Positions 15,379 to 22,713 of a DNA stretch of 45,501 nt are shown here, in pieces. The stretch is taken from NCBI RefSeq assembly GCF_002090135.1, contig NZ_BBRL01000012.1, forward strand, positions 1-45,501. Direction: 5' to 3'. Positions within the stretch are counted from its first letter, which is position 1. Every line of letters begins with the position of its first letter. Under the pieces are notes generated by a model. The model was not told the DNA's origin. It did no database searches and saw only the letters and a list, made by a program, of their open reading frames with translations. This DNA comes from Demequina sp. NBRC 110055 (GTDB taxonomy: Bacteria > Actinomycetota > Actinomycetes > Actinomycetales > Demequinaceae). The translations under genes and the position numbers were made by a program.

Positions 15379-16506
15379 ATGCGATGGGAAGGCCAGGCGA
15401 TCGCCGCCGAAAGCGCCGATGCCCTGCCGGGCCTGGCGAAGATCAGCAACCTGGTGCGCTCCGTGACGACTCCCGAGTTCGCGGGGGTCACGTTTCACGA
15501 GGTGCTCGCGAAGACCGCGCTGAACAAGGTGGGCCAGTCCAGCGCCGTGCCGTTCACGTGGACCATCAACCCGTATCGCGGGTGCAGCCACGCCTGCGTC
15601 TATTGCTTTGCCCGGCCCAGCCATCAGTACCTCGAGCTCGACGCCGGGCGTGACTTCGACAACCAGGTGATCGTCAAGGTCAACGTCGTCGAGGCGCTGC
15701 GTAAGGACCTCGCCAAGAAGTCATGGCAGCGCGAGCACGTCGCGCTCGGCACCAACACCGATCCCTACCAGCGTGCCGAGGGCCGCTACCGGCTGATGCC
15801 GGGCATCATCGACGCGCTCGCGGACTCGGGCACGCCATTCTCGATCCTCACCAAGGGCTCGCTGCTGCGCCGCGACCTACCGCGCCTGAGCGCTGCGGCC
15901 ACGCAGGTGCCCGTGGACCTCGCCATGTCGATCGCCATCCTCGACGACGACATTCAGCAGTCCATGGAGCCCGGTACGCCCACCGCGGCGGCGCGCTTGG
16001 CGACCGTGACCGCGGCGGCCGAGGCGGGCTTCGACGTCGCCGTCTTCATGATGCCGATCCTGCCGTTCCTCACGGACTCCGAGGAGCACCTCGACGCCGC
16101 GCTCGCGCGCATCAAGGCGGCCGGCGCCACCTCGGTGACCTACACGGCCCTCCACCTGCGTCCCGGCGTCAAGGAGTGGTACGCGCGTTGGCTCAACACG
16201 CACCGGCCCGACCTCACCCCGCGCTACCGCGAGCTCTATGGGGACGGTGCGTATGCGCCGAAGGAGTACCGACGCTGGCTCGCCGCGCGCATCAAGCCGC
16301 TGATTCAGCGCCACGGCCTCGCGCGTGCGGTCGAGGACCCGAACACCGGCTCGATGGGATCGACCACGGGGGCGGTGAAGCGCGCCGAGGCGCGCGACAG
16401 CGACGGAGAGTGGCGACGTACCACCGCGCGCGACGCGGTCGCGATGCCCGCTACGGCACGCGGGGTCCACAGCAACCTCGCGGAACTGCAGGACGCGCTC
16501 TTCTAG
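15379..16506 (+). CDS. Rv2578c-like radical SAM protein, SOS-controlled
   Basis: A 375-residue radical SAM enzyme. The CxxxCxxC cluster motif is C69-SHA-C73-VY-C76 and ligates the 4Fe-4S cluster that cleaves S-adenosylmethionine. GTNTDPYQRAE and the SILTKGSLLRRD strand are typical of the Rv2578c group, distantly related to spore photoproduct lyase. ATG 15379 gives the family start MRWEGQA. The in-frame ATG at 15361 falls inside the LexA box and must be untranslated. From memory, Rv2578c of Mycobacterium tuberculosis is also among LexA-box genes, so damage induction seems conserved. Substrate unknown; a nucleic-acid repair role is an inference. Confidence 0.88.
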   Translation: MRWEGQAIAAESADALPGLAKISNLVRSVTTPEFAGVTFHEVLAKTALNKVGQSSAVPFTWTINPYRGCSHACVYCFARPSHQYLELDAGRDFDNQVIVKVNVVEALRKDLAKKSWQREHVALGTNTDPYQRAEGRYRLMPGIIDALADSGTPFSILTKGSLLRRDLPRLSAAATQVPVDLAMSIAILDDDIQQSMEPGTPTAAARLATVTAAAEAGFDVAVFMMPILPFLTDSEEHLDAALARIKAAGATSVTYTALHLRPGVKEWYARWLNTHRPDLTPRYRELYGDGAYAPKEYRRWLAARIKPLIQRHGLARAVEDPNTGSMGSTTGAVKRAEARDSDGEWRRTTARDAVAMPATARGVHSNLAELQDALF

Positions 16507-16528
16507 CGGTCGGTTCCGGTGCGGCTCT

Positions 16529-16822
16529 CTACCAGGGCGCGATGTTCAGCTCGGTGCCGGCGATGACGGCCGTGCCGTCGTCGTGCAGATCCAGCGCGGA
16601 GATGCCGACGTTGAGGGCTTGCTCCACGGCGTGGCGTGAGCGCTCGTCGACGATCCACACCGCCGCGCCCTCGCCGTCGCTGACCATGATGCCGCGCTGG
16701 GTGAAGCCCGTGACCCACATTCGCATCGGCGCCCGCTCCCGGCCCATCGCCGACTTAAACGTCGGTACGGGGGTGCGCGTGCGCAGGTGAGCACGCACGG
16801 CGGACTGCTGTGCGGTAGTCAT
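16529..16822 (-). CDS. Small conserved-looking protein, unknown
   Basis: A 97-residue soluble protein with a basic N-terminal half, a strand-rich core (MWVTGFTQRGIMVSDGEGAAVWIVDE) and a C-terminal half ending in a hydrophobic strand. A strong ribosome site, GGAAGGAG, precedes ATG 16822, and TAGCAT about 22 nt further up could be the -10. GC-rich third positions and the good initiation region support a real gene. No family recognised. It converges with the radical SAM gene and diverges from the antiporter gene. Confidence 0.65.
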   Translation of the reverse strand: MTTAQQSAVRAHLRTRTPVPTFKSAMGRERAPMRMWVTGFTQRGIMVSDGEGAAVWIVDERSRHAVEQALNVGISALDLHDDGTAVIAGTELNIAPW

Positions 16823-16945
16823 GGGGTCTCCTTCCGGCTCCTCGATGCTACGCCCCGGCGCGACGCGCTCGGAACCGCCCTGGGTCCCGGTCGCGTGCGG
16901 CGTGGCTACGATGAATCCGCAGGCACCAGGGGAGGAGCGGGGTAC

Positions 16946-18571
16946 GTGGAGATCCTGATCGTCGGCGTCTTTGCGCTCGTCGCCATCGCCATCGCGACGG
17001 CGGTGAGCCCCCGGGTCGGGGTCGCGGCACCGCTGATTCTCGTGGCGCTTGGCTTCGGCGCGTCCCTGTTGCCCGGTGTTCCGACGGTGGAGATCGACCC
17101 CGAGGTCATCCTCGCCGGCGTGCTGCCGCCGCTTCTGTTCGCCGCCGGCGCCTCGATCCCCGCCACCGACTTCCGCCGCGAGTTCAGGTCGATCTCGGGG
17201 CTATCGATCCTGCTCACCATCCTGTCGACCGCCGTGCTCGGCGTGTTTTTCCACTGGGTGATCGACGACCTGTCGTGGGCGTGGTCCTTCGCGTTGGGCG
17301 CGATCGTGTCCCCCTCGGATCCCGTGGCGACGTCGATCATCAAGCGCCTCGGTGTGTCCCCTCGCATGGTGAGCCTACTCGAGGGGGAGAGCCTGCTCAA
17401 CGACGCCTGCGCGCTGGTGTTGCTACGTGGTGCGGTCGCGGCCGCGGCGGCGGCCGTGACCGTGTGGGATATCGCGCTCGAGTTCATCCTCGCGATGACG
17501 GTGGCCGTGATCATCGGCGTCGTCATCGGCCGCCTCAACCTGTGGGTCTCCAACCGCATCAAGGACACCACCGCCAACACCGTATTCACCCTCGCCGTGC
17601 CGTTCATCGCGTCGGTGCCGGCCGAAATGGTGGGCGCCTCCGGCCTGGTGGCCGCGGTGGTCTGCGGCCTCGTGACGGGCAACGGTGCGGCGAAGGCGCT
17701 CTCGCCTCAGGTGCGGCTGTCCGATCAGCAGACGTGGCATGCGATCGAGCTCATCCTCGAGGGCGTCGTCTACCTCATCGTGGGTCTCGAGATTGTCGGC
17801 GTCATCCAGGAGGTCGAGGAGCAGCACGAGGGCATCGGCTTCGCCGTCGCGCTCGCGCTCGTCACCATCGTGCTGGTGCTGCTCTTGCGCGCCGCGTTCA
17901 TTACGCCACTCCTCGCCGCTCAGGCCAGGCGCGCTCGCCGTGCCGAGCGGCTGCGCCCGCATCTCGATGACATTCGCACGCGCCTGGCCGATCCCGACAC
18001 CCAGACCGAGGCCATCCGGCAGGTCGGTCGCGCCGCCGGCGGCATCACGGGCCGGCGCATCCTACGCGGCGACGTTCCCCACGAGCACGTGGACCGCCAC
18101 CTCACCCGCGCCCAGGCGGACGCCGGCTATCTGGTGCGCGCGCCGCTGGGCCCCCGCGAGGGCGCCGTGATGGTGTGGGCCGGCATGCGCGGAGTCGTCA
18201 CCGTGGCCGCCGCTCAGACGCTGCCGACCGACACCCCCGACCGCGCCCTCCTGGTCCTTATCGCCTATCTCGTCGCCGTCGGCTCGCTCGTCATCCAAGG
18301 CGGCACCGTGCGATGGGTGGTGGCCTGGCTCAAGCCGTCGCGCGGCGCGAGTCCCGAGGAGGCTGCCCGCGAGCGCGCCGAACTCGACGAGCACCTCGAT
18401 CAGGCCGTGGCCGACGCGGGCGGCGCCGACGCGCTCGGCAGCCGGGTCGCGGTCATCGAGGTGCAGCGCGACGCCCTCATCGACGCCCGCCGGCTGGGCA
18501 TCTTCTCGTCGGCCCTGTTGTCCGACACGCTCGAGCGGCTCGACAGCGAACAGATCCGCCTCGAGATGTGA
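16946..18571 (+). CDS. CPA1-type Na+/H+ antiporter (NhaP-like)
   Basis: A 541-residue monovalent cation:proton antiporter. The N-terminal two thirds hold about 12 membrane segments. They include the paired motifs SPSDPVATSIIKRLG and EGESLLNDACALVL, whose Asp and Asn-Asp residues form the ion site in this superfamily. A cytoplasmic tail of about 130 residues ends in helical charged sequence (EHLDQAVADAGG...LERLDSEQIRLEM). It probably expels Na+ in exchange for H+ at the cytoplasmic membrane. GTG 16946 was chosen because GGGGAGGAG lies about 8 nt upstream; TACGAT at 16906-16911 is a likely -10. The frame is open upstream but unlikely to be translated. Confidence 0.88.
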   Translation: MEILIVGVFALVAIAIATAVSPRVGVAAPLILVALGFGASLLPGVPTVEIDPEVILAGVLPPLLFAAGASIPATDFRREFRSISGLSILLTILSTAVLGVFFHWVIDDLSWAWSFALGAIVSPSDPVATSIIKRLGVSPRMVSLLEGESLLNDACALVLLRGAVAAAAAAVTVWDIALEFILAMTVAVIIGVVIGRLNLWVSNRIKDTTANTVFTLAVPFIASVPAEMVGASGLVAAVVCGLVTGNGAAKALSPQVRLSDQQTWHAIELILEGVVYLIVGLEIVGVIQEVEEQHEGIGFAVALALVTIVLVLLLRAAFITPLLAAQARRARRAERLRPHLDDIRTRLADPDTQTEAIRQVGRAAGGITGRRILRGDVPHEHVDRHLTRAQADAGYLVRAPLGPREGAVMVWAGMRGVVTVAAAQTLPTDTPDRALLVLIAYLVAVGSLVIQGGTVRWVVAWLKPSRGASPEEAARERAELDEHLDQAVADAGGADALGSRVAVIEVQRDALIDARRLGIFSSALLSDTLERLDSEQIRLEM

Positions 18572-18612
18572 CGCAGCGTGGGCCCGCACGCCTCGCGCCG
18601 TACACTCCCGGG

Positions 18613-19428
18613 GTGAACATCTCCCGGCGCATGGCGATGAGCGTGGGCGCGGCACTCCTCGTGAGCCTGTCCGCCTGCGCGAGCGGCGACGAGTCGCGCG
18701 ACACGGTCACCGTGACCGCGAGCTCCGAGGCGACGGCGAGCGCGGCCCCGGCGACGGCATCGGCCGCCGATGCTCGGGTGATCGAGCACGCGGGCAACCG
18801 CTACCGCGTCGTCACCCTGCCGCTCGAGCAGTGGGACCTGCGGGTTCAGTGGCCCGACGCCGACGGCACCATGCTGCGAGACCTGCTCGAGGTCGAGACC
18901 GACATCGAAGTGGCGACCAATGCCGGCATCTTCAGCGATGACCTCACTCCCGGCGGCCTGCTCGTCGCCGACGGGGAGGAACGGAGGCCCCTCAACCTCA
19001 GCGACGGCGGCGGTAATTTCCACCTCATGCCCAACGCCGTGTTCGCGGTGCGCGACGACGGCACGGCCGAGGTGACCGAGTCGCACGCGTTCGATCCCGC
19101 CGCCGGCGCCGCGCTGACGCAGGCCACACAGTCGGGGCCGGCCCTGCTACTCGACGGCGAGGTCCACCCGGAGTTCACCGAAGGCTCGACCAATCTCGCC
19201 GTGCGTAACGGCGTGGGGGTGAGCCCCGATGGGGAGACGGTGTACCTCGCGATCTCGCTCAGTCTCACCAACCTGTGGGACTTCGCCGGGCTGTTTGCCG
19301 AGGAGCTAGGGGTCGAGGACGCGCTCTACCTCGATGGCGACATCTCCACGCTCTGGGTCGCCGGGGATGGGGAACCGGGGCCGCTCGACGGGCCCTACGC
19401 GGGGATCATCACGGCGCGCGAGCGCTAA
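18613..19428 (+). CDS. Lipoprotein with phosphodiester glycosidase (NAGPA-like) domain
   Basis: A 271-residue exported lipoprotein. The signal peptide ends in a lipobox, SLSAC, giving a lipidated Cys at about residue 23. A Thr/Ala/Ser-rich linker follows (about 30-60), then a domain with ATNAGIFSDDLTPGGLLVADGEERRPLN, GPALLLDGEVHP and DALYLDGDISTLW. These strings are typical of DUF2233/NAGPA proteins, named for the uncovering enzyme that hydrolyses GlcNAc phosphodiesters. In bacteria they are thought to act on cell-wall sugar phosphates. The GTG start lies 6 nt after TACACT (18601-18606), consistent with a leaderless mRNA; ATG 18631 is the alternative. Confidence 0.83.
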   Translation: MNISRRMAMSVGAALLVSLSACASGDESRDTVTVTASSEATASAAPATASAADARVIEHAGNRYRVVTLPLEQWDLRVQWPDADGTMLRDLLEVETDIEVATNAGIFSDDLTPGGLLVADGEERRPLNLSDGGGNFHLMPNAVFAVRDDGTAEVTESHAFDPAAGAALTQATQSGPALLLDGEVHPEFTEGSTNLAVRNGVGVSPDGETVYLAISLSLTNLWDFAGLFAEELGVEDALYLDGDISTLWVAGDGEPGPLDGPYAGIITARER

Positions 19429-19568
19429 CCTCCCTCGCCAGACGCGGGCACGATTCGTCCGTTGTGTCACAACTTGGCAAAACTTCCTGGCGCGCTCAGG
19501 TACGACGGTGCTACCTTGAGGCCGCTCGGTGCGGGCCGGGCACGATTCACCCGAAGGGAGGCAACACG

Positions 19569-19661
19569 ATGATGGATATCCAGATCTCGCAGGGCTTTGA
19601 CGCCCGCCGTGTTGTCGCGCCCTGGCGCGCCGCAGTGCGCACGCAGTCGTTTAACGGCTAG
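19569..19661 (+). CDS. 30-residue peptide with strong ribosome site, unknown
   Basis: A 30-codon frame opens with two Met codons (19569 and 19572) after a very good ribosome site (GAAGGGAGG, about 6 nt upstream). TACCTT at about 19513 is a fair -10. The peptide starts MMDIQISQGFDARR, carries several Arg and one Trp, and ends in FNG. It resembles nothing I know. A perfect 7-bp hairpin (19682-19701) starts 20 nt after the stop, and a second small gene follows 200 nt later. A leader peptide controlling that gene, or a free-standing small protein, are both possible. Confidence 0.5.
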   Translation: MMDIQISQGFDARRVVAPWRAAVRTQSFNG

Positions 19662-19681
19662 CGACCCACGGCCCCCACGCC

Positions 19682-19701
19682 CGCGGACCTGTGCGTCCGC
19701 G
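19682..19701 (+). terminator. Hairpin after the 30-codon ORF (attenuator or terminator)
   Basis: CGCGGAC (19682-19688), 6-nt loop, GTCCGCG (19695-19701). There is no T-tract. The position between a short peptide and the next small gene fits an attenuator as well as a terminator. Nothing else convincing is seen in 19702-19850. Confidence 0.4.
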
Positions 19702-19861
19702 CCGCGCCGCCTGCCGCCCCTTGACCGGGCACACGTGAGCGCCTCCTCGCCCCTCAGCACGATCCGTGCGTCCAGGGGCGCCCTTCCCGTCGCGTCCCGA
19801 GACGACCCTCGCGACGCGTGACGACAGACCCCTCGACAACAGTGAGGGGAGGTGAATCGAC

Positions 19862-20080
19862 ATGAACCAGTACCCCGTAGAGACCCTGGCGCTGCTCGCG
19901 CAGCACCTGGCGAACCACCCCGAATTGCTGCACGCGGACCGCGTCGCCGAACGCGACCACCGGCCGCGCCTCAGCGCGAGGGAGCACCTCGCCAGGCGCG
20001 CACGCCGCGCCTACTACCGCGCGGTGCGGCGCACCCGCGCCGCCCGCGCGGGCCTCGCGATGGCCGGTCGCGCCGCCTGA
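19862..20080 (+). CDS. Small basic protein (72 aa), unknown
   Basis: A 72-residue protein with a GAGGGGAGGTGA ribosome site before ATG 19862. The N-terminal third (MNQYPVETLALLAQHLANHPELLHADRVAE) looks like amphipathic helices. The C-terminal half is an Arg/Ala-rich helix (SAREHLARRARRAYYRAVRRTR) that could bind nucleic acid or an acidic surface. No Cys, no membrane helix. Its last codons form the left arm of a strong hairpin and its TGA sits in the loop. No family recognised. Confidence 0.6.
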   Translation: MNQYPVETLALLAQHLANHPELLHADRVAERDHRPRLSAREHLARRARRAYYRAVRRTRAARAGLAMAGRAA

Positions 20081-20094
20081 TGGGCGGCGCGACC
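20066..20094 (+). terminator. 12-bp hairpin with the stop codon in its loop
   Basis: GGTCGCGCCGCC (20066-20077), loop TGATG, GGCGGCGCGACC (20083-20094), a perfect 12-bp stem. The loop contains the TGA of the 72-residue protein, so the terminator overlaps coding sequence. Confidence 0.65.
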
Positions 20095-20154
20095 GCGCCT
20101 GCGCGACCGCGGCATCGGCCGTGTGAGACAACCGCCGCACGCTTGAGGTGTGCT

Positions 20155-21051
20155 CTACGGCGTGGGGAGCCCACCGTTGACGTTGATGGTCTCGCCCACC
20201 ACGTAGCTCGACTCGGGGGAGGCCAGGAACACGTACGCGGGCGCGAGCTCGACGGGCTGTCCCATGCGGCCAAGCGCCGTGTTCTCGCCAAACTGCTCGA
20301 CCTTCTCGGGCGGCTGACCCTCTGTCACCTGCAGCGGCGTCCAGATGGGGCAGGGGGCGACCGCATTGACGCGGATGCCCTCGGCCGCGAGTTGGGTGGC
20401 CAAGCCCTTGGTGAAGCCGTTAATCGCGTACTTCGTGGTCGCGTAGTCGATGAGGATGGGCGACGGCTTGTACGCCTGCACCGACGTCGTGTTGATGATG
20501 GTCGACCCCGGTCCCATGTGCGCCAGGGCGTCCTTGGTCAGCCAAAACATCGCGTCGATATTGGTGCGCAGGGTCTTGTCGAGCTCCTCTTCGTCGAAGG
20601 ACCGGAAGTCCTTCTGATAGACCTGGTTGCCCGCGTTGTTGACCAGGATGTCGAGCCCGCCGAGCGCCTCGACGGTGGCGGCGACCAGTTGGCGAGAGTA
20701 TTCGCGCTGGCGAAGGTCGCCGGGGATGAGCACCGCCTTGCGGCCCTCGGACTCGATGAGGCCGCCGATGCGTTCGGCGTCGGCCCGCTCGGACTCGAGG
20801 AAGCTCAAGGCGACGTCGGCACCCTCGCGAGCGAACGCGATCGCGACCGCAGCGCCGATGCCCGAGTCGCCACCGGTGATGAGGGCCTTGCGCCCCGTGA
20901 GTCTCCCGGTGCCGCGGTACGAGGTCTCTCCATGGTCGGCGCCGGGAGTGAGGTCCGCATCCGAGCCGGGGAACTGCTGGTGCTGTGCCTCGGGCTTGAT
21001 GTGGGCGAAGCGCTCGGCGGGGTTGTCAAAGGTCAACTGATCGAAGGCCAC
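20155..21051 (-). CDS. SDR-family oxidoreductase (YdaD/YghA-like)
   Basis: A 298-residue short-chain dehydrogenase. The N-terminal extension (about 1-45) has KPEAQHQQFPGSDADLTPGADHGETSYRGTGRL, characteristic of the general-stress YdaD/YghA group. The Rossmann motif TGGDSGIGAA (cofactor binding), NNAGNQ and the catalytic S...YATTK are all present. GTG 21051 was chosen because GGGAGG precedes it by 5 nt and the family N-terminus begins there. Family members reduce aldehydes or ketones with NAD(P)H and are often stress-induced. A GGCCGATGCCGTGG element sits 72 nt upstream. Confidence 0.87.
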   Translation of the reverse strand: MAFDQLTFDNPAERFAHIKPEAQHQQFPGSDADLTPGADHGETSYRGTGRLTGRKALITGGDSGIGAAVAIAFAREGADVALSFLESERADAERIGGLIESEGRKAVLIPGDLRQREYSRQLVAATVEALGGLDILVNNAGNQVYQKDFRSFDEEELDKTLRTNIDAMFWLTKDALAHMGPGSTIINTTSVQAYKPSPILIDYATTKYAINGFTKGLATQLAAEGIRVNAVAPCPIWTPLQVTEGQPPEKVEQFGENTALGRMGQPVELAPAYVFLASPESSYVVGETINVNGGLPTP

Positions 21052-21123
21052 GAGGTCCTCCCTGCTGTTGGCGTCAGTGTCCTGGGCGTCAACCGCGCGG
21101 TGCCCCGCGATGTTCCTTCGGAT

Positions 21124-21137
21124 GGCCGATGCCGTGG
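21124..21137 (-). repeat. Intergenic 14-mer copy 2 (GGCCGATGCCGTGG)
   Basis: Plus-strand sense. It lies between the divergent SDR gene (start 21051) and the membrane-protein gene (start 21166). Confidence 0.7.
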
Positions 21138-21165
21138 CCGGGGCCCGCGTGCCAGGCTGGATGCC

Positions 21166-21630
21166 ATGCCGACCTACCGTTCCGTCCAGTGGTCGTACCA
21201 GAACACCCTTGCCGCGACAGCCCTGATCGTCTCCCTGATCGCGGTCGTGGTGCTCTTTTTCGTCGCCGACGGCTGGAGCGAGGCGCCCTGGCTCGCCTGG
21301 ATCACGATCGCCGTGCTCGTCGCGCCCCTGTTCATCCCGATGGTCATCGAGGTCGGCACGGAAGGCATCCGCGTTCGCCTCGCGGGCCTGACCGTACGCA
21401 CCATCGCGCTCGAGGACGTCGTGGCCGTCGAGCGTCGCGACTACAAGCCGCTGCGGGAATTCGGCGGCTGGGGCCTCAGGTGGGGCATCACCCATCGCCA
21501 CGCCCGCGCCTACAGCACCACCGGCACGTCGGCCGTGGTCCTGACGCTGCGTGATGGCCAGGAGGTCTACCTGGGAGTGGCCGACGAGCCCGGCCTAATG
21601 GACACCCTGCGTCTACGAACCGAGGCGTAG
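21166..21630 (+). CDS. Two-helix membrane protein with PH-like domain, unknown
   Basis: A 154-residue protein with two adjacent membrane helices (about 14-34 and 42-62). A cytoplasmic C-terminal domain (EVGTEGIRVRLAGLTVRTIALEDVVAVERRDY...) has the strand pattern of bacterial PH-like domains. CAGGCT (21153-21158) lies 7 nt before ATG 21166, so the mRNA may be leaderless. Its TAG stop directly abuts the TAA of the convergent gnd gene, with no base between. Function unknown. Confidence 0.7.
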   Translation: MPTYRSVQWSYQNTLAATALIVSLIAVVVLFFVADGWSEAPWLAWITIAVLVAPLFIPMVIEVGTEGIRVRLAGLTVRTIALEDVVAVERRDYKPLREFGGWGLRWGITHRHARAYSTTGTSAVVLTLRDGQEVYLGVADEPGLMDTLRLRTEA

Positions 21631-22668
21631 TTATTCGCCCGTGGGCTTCTCCTCGTGCCCACCGAAGCCCTTGCGCATCGCGGAGAGCACCTTCTCGGCA
21701 TAGATGTCCAGGTCGCGCGAGGCGAAGCGTGAGTACAGCGCCGTCGTGAGCACCGGGGTCGGCACGCCCTCGTCGATCGCTGCGATCGATGTCCAACGGC
21801 CCTCGCCGGAGTCGGACACGTGCCCCGAGAAGCCGTCCAGGTCGGGGTCACGGTGCAGCGCCTCCGCGGTGAGGTCGAGCAGCCACGAGCCCACCACGGA
21901 GCCGCGGCGCCACACCTCGGCCACCTCGTCGACAGGGATGTCGTACTGGTAGTACTCGGGGTGAGCCATCGGCGCCGTCTCGGCGTCCGCGGCTGTGTCG
22001 CGGGAGCCGATGTTCGCGTTGCGCAGCACGTTGAGCCCCTCGGCGTAGGCGGCCATGAGCCCGTATTCGATGCCGTTGTGGACCATCTTCACGAAGTGGC
22101 CCGCGCCGTTGGGGCCGCAGTGCAGCCAGCCGCGTTCGGCGGGCGTCGGGTCGCCGTCGCGCCCCGGGGTCCGCTCGGCGGCCTCGACACCGGGGGAGAT
22201 GGTGTCCCAAATCGGCGCGAGCCGCTGCACCACCTCGGTTTCACCGCCGACCATGAGGCAGAAGCCGCGCTCGAGGCCCCACACGCCGCCCGAGGTCCCG
22301 CAGTCCACCAGGTGGATGCCCTTCTCGGCGAGCGTCGCCGCGTGCGCGAGGTCGTCGCGGTAGTAGCTGTTGCCACCGTCGATGATGGTGTCGCCGGGCT
22401 CCAGGACGGCGGCGAGCGACTCGATCACGGACTGCGTGATGCGCCCCGCCGGCACCATCACCCAGATCGCGCGAGGCGCCTCGAGCGCCGTCACGAAGTC
22501 GGCGACCTCGCGGACCGCGACGGCACCCTCGGCCGCGAGGGCGTCGATCGCCTCGGGGGACACGTCGTGCACCGCCACCGTGTGGCCGTCGCGCATGAGC
22601 CGGCGGCTGAGGCCCGCGCCCATCCGCCCCAGGCCGATCATGCCCAGCTGCAGGGGTGTCGTCGTCAT
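21631..22668 (-). CDS. gnd: 6-phosphogluconate dehydrogenase, decarboxylating (short type)
   Basis: A 345-residue oxidoreductase of the pentose phosphate pathway that converts 6-phosphogluconate to ribulose 5-phosphate and CO2. The N-terminal Rossmann motif is GLGRMGAGLSRRLMRDGH. GGNSYYRDD and VDCGTSGGVWGLERGFCLMVGG give the substrate loop, and GHFVKMVHNGIEYG carries the catalytic Lys and conserved HNGIEYG. At 345 residues it belongs to the short YqeC/GndA class, usually NAD-linked, not the 470-residue NADP enzyme. AAGGAG precedes ATG 22668. It lies 45 bp after zwf on the same strand, probably co-transcribed, with its own TACGAC and 14-mer element between. Confidence 0.92.
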   Translation of the reverse strand: MTTTPLQLGMIGLGRMGAGLSRRLMRDGHTVAVHDVSPEAIDALAAEGAVAVREVADFVTALEAPRAIWVMVPAGRITQSVIESLAAVLEPGDTIIDGGNSYYRDDLAHAATLAEKGIHLVDCGTSGGVWGLERGFCLMVGGETEVVQRLAPIWDTISPGVEAAERTPGRDGDPTPAERGWLHCGPNGAGHFVKMVHNGIEYGLMAAYAEGLNVLRNANIGSRDTAADAETAPMAHPEYYQYDIPVDEVAEVWRRGSVVGSWLLDLTAEALHRDPDLDGFSGHVSDSGEGRWTSIAAIDEGVPTPVLTTALYSRFASRDLDIYAEKVLSAMRKGFGGHEEKPTGE

Positions 22669-22693
22669 ATCCGTCTCCTTGTCGTCGTAGGGG

Positions 22694-22707
22694 GGCCGAT
22701 GCCGTGG
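22694..22707 (-). repeat. Intergenic 14-mer copy 3 (GGCCGATGCCGTGG)
   Basis: Plus-strand sense. It fills most of the 45-bp zwf-gnd gap, 25 nt before the gnd start; a possible -10 for gnd (TACGAC, complement of 22684-22689) lies 4 bp beyond it. Confidence 0.7.
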
Positions 22708-22713
22708 GCGGGC

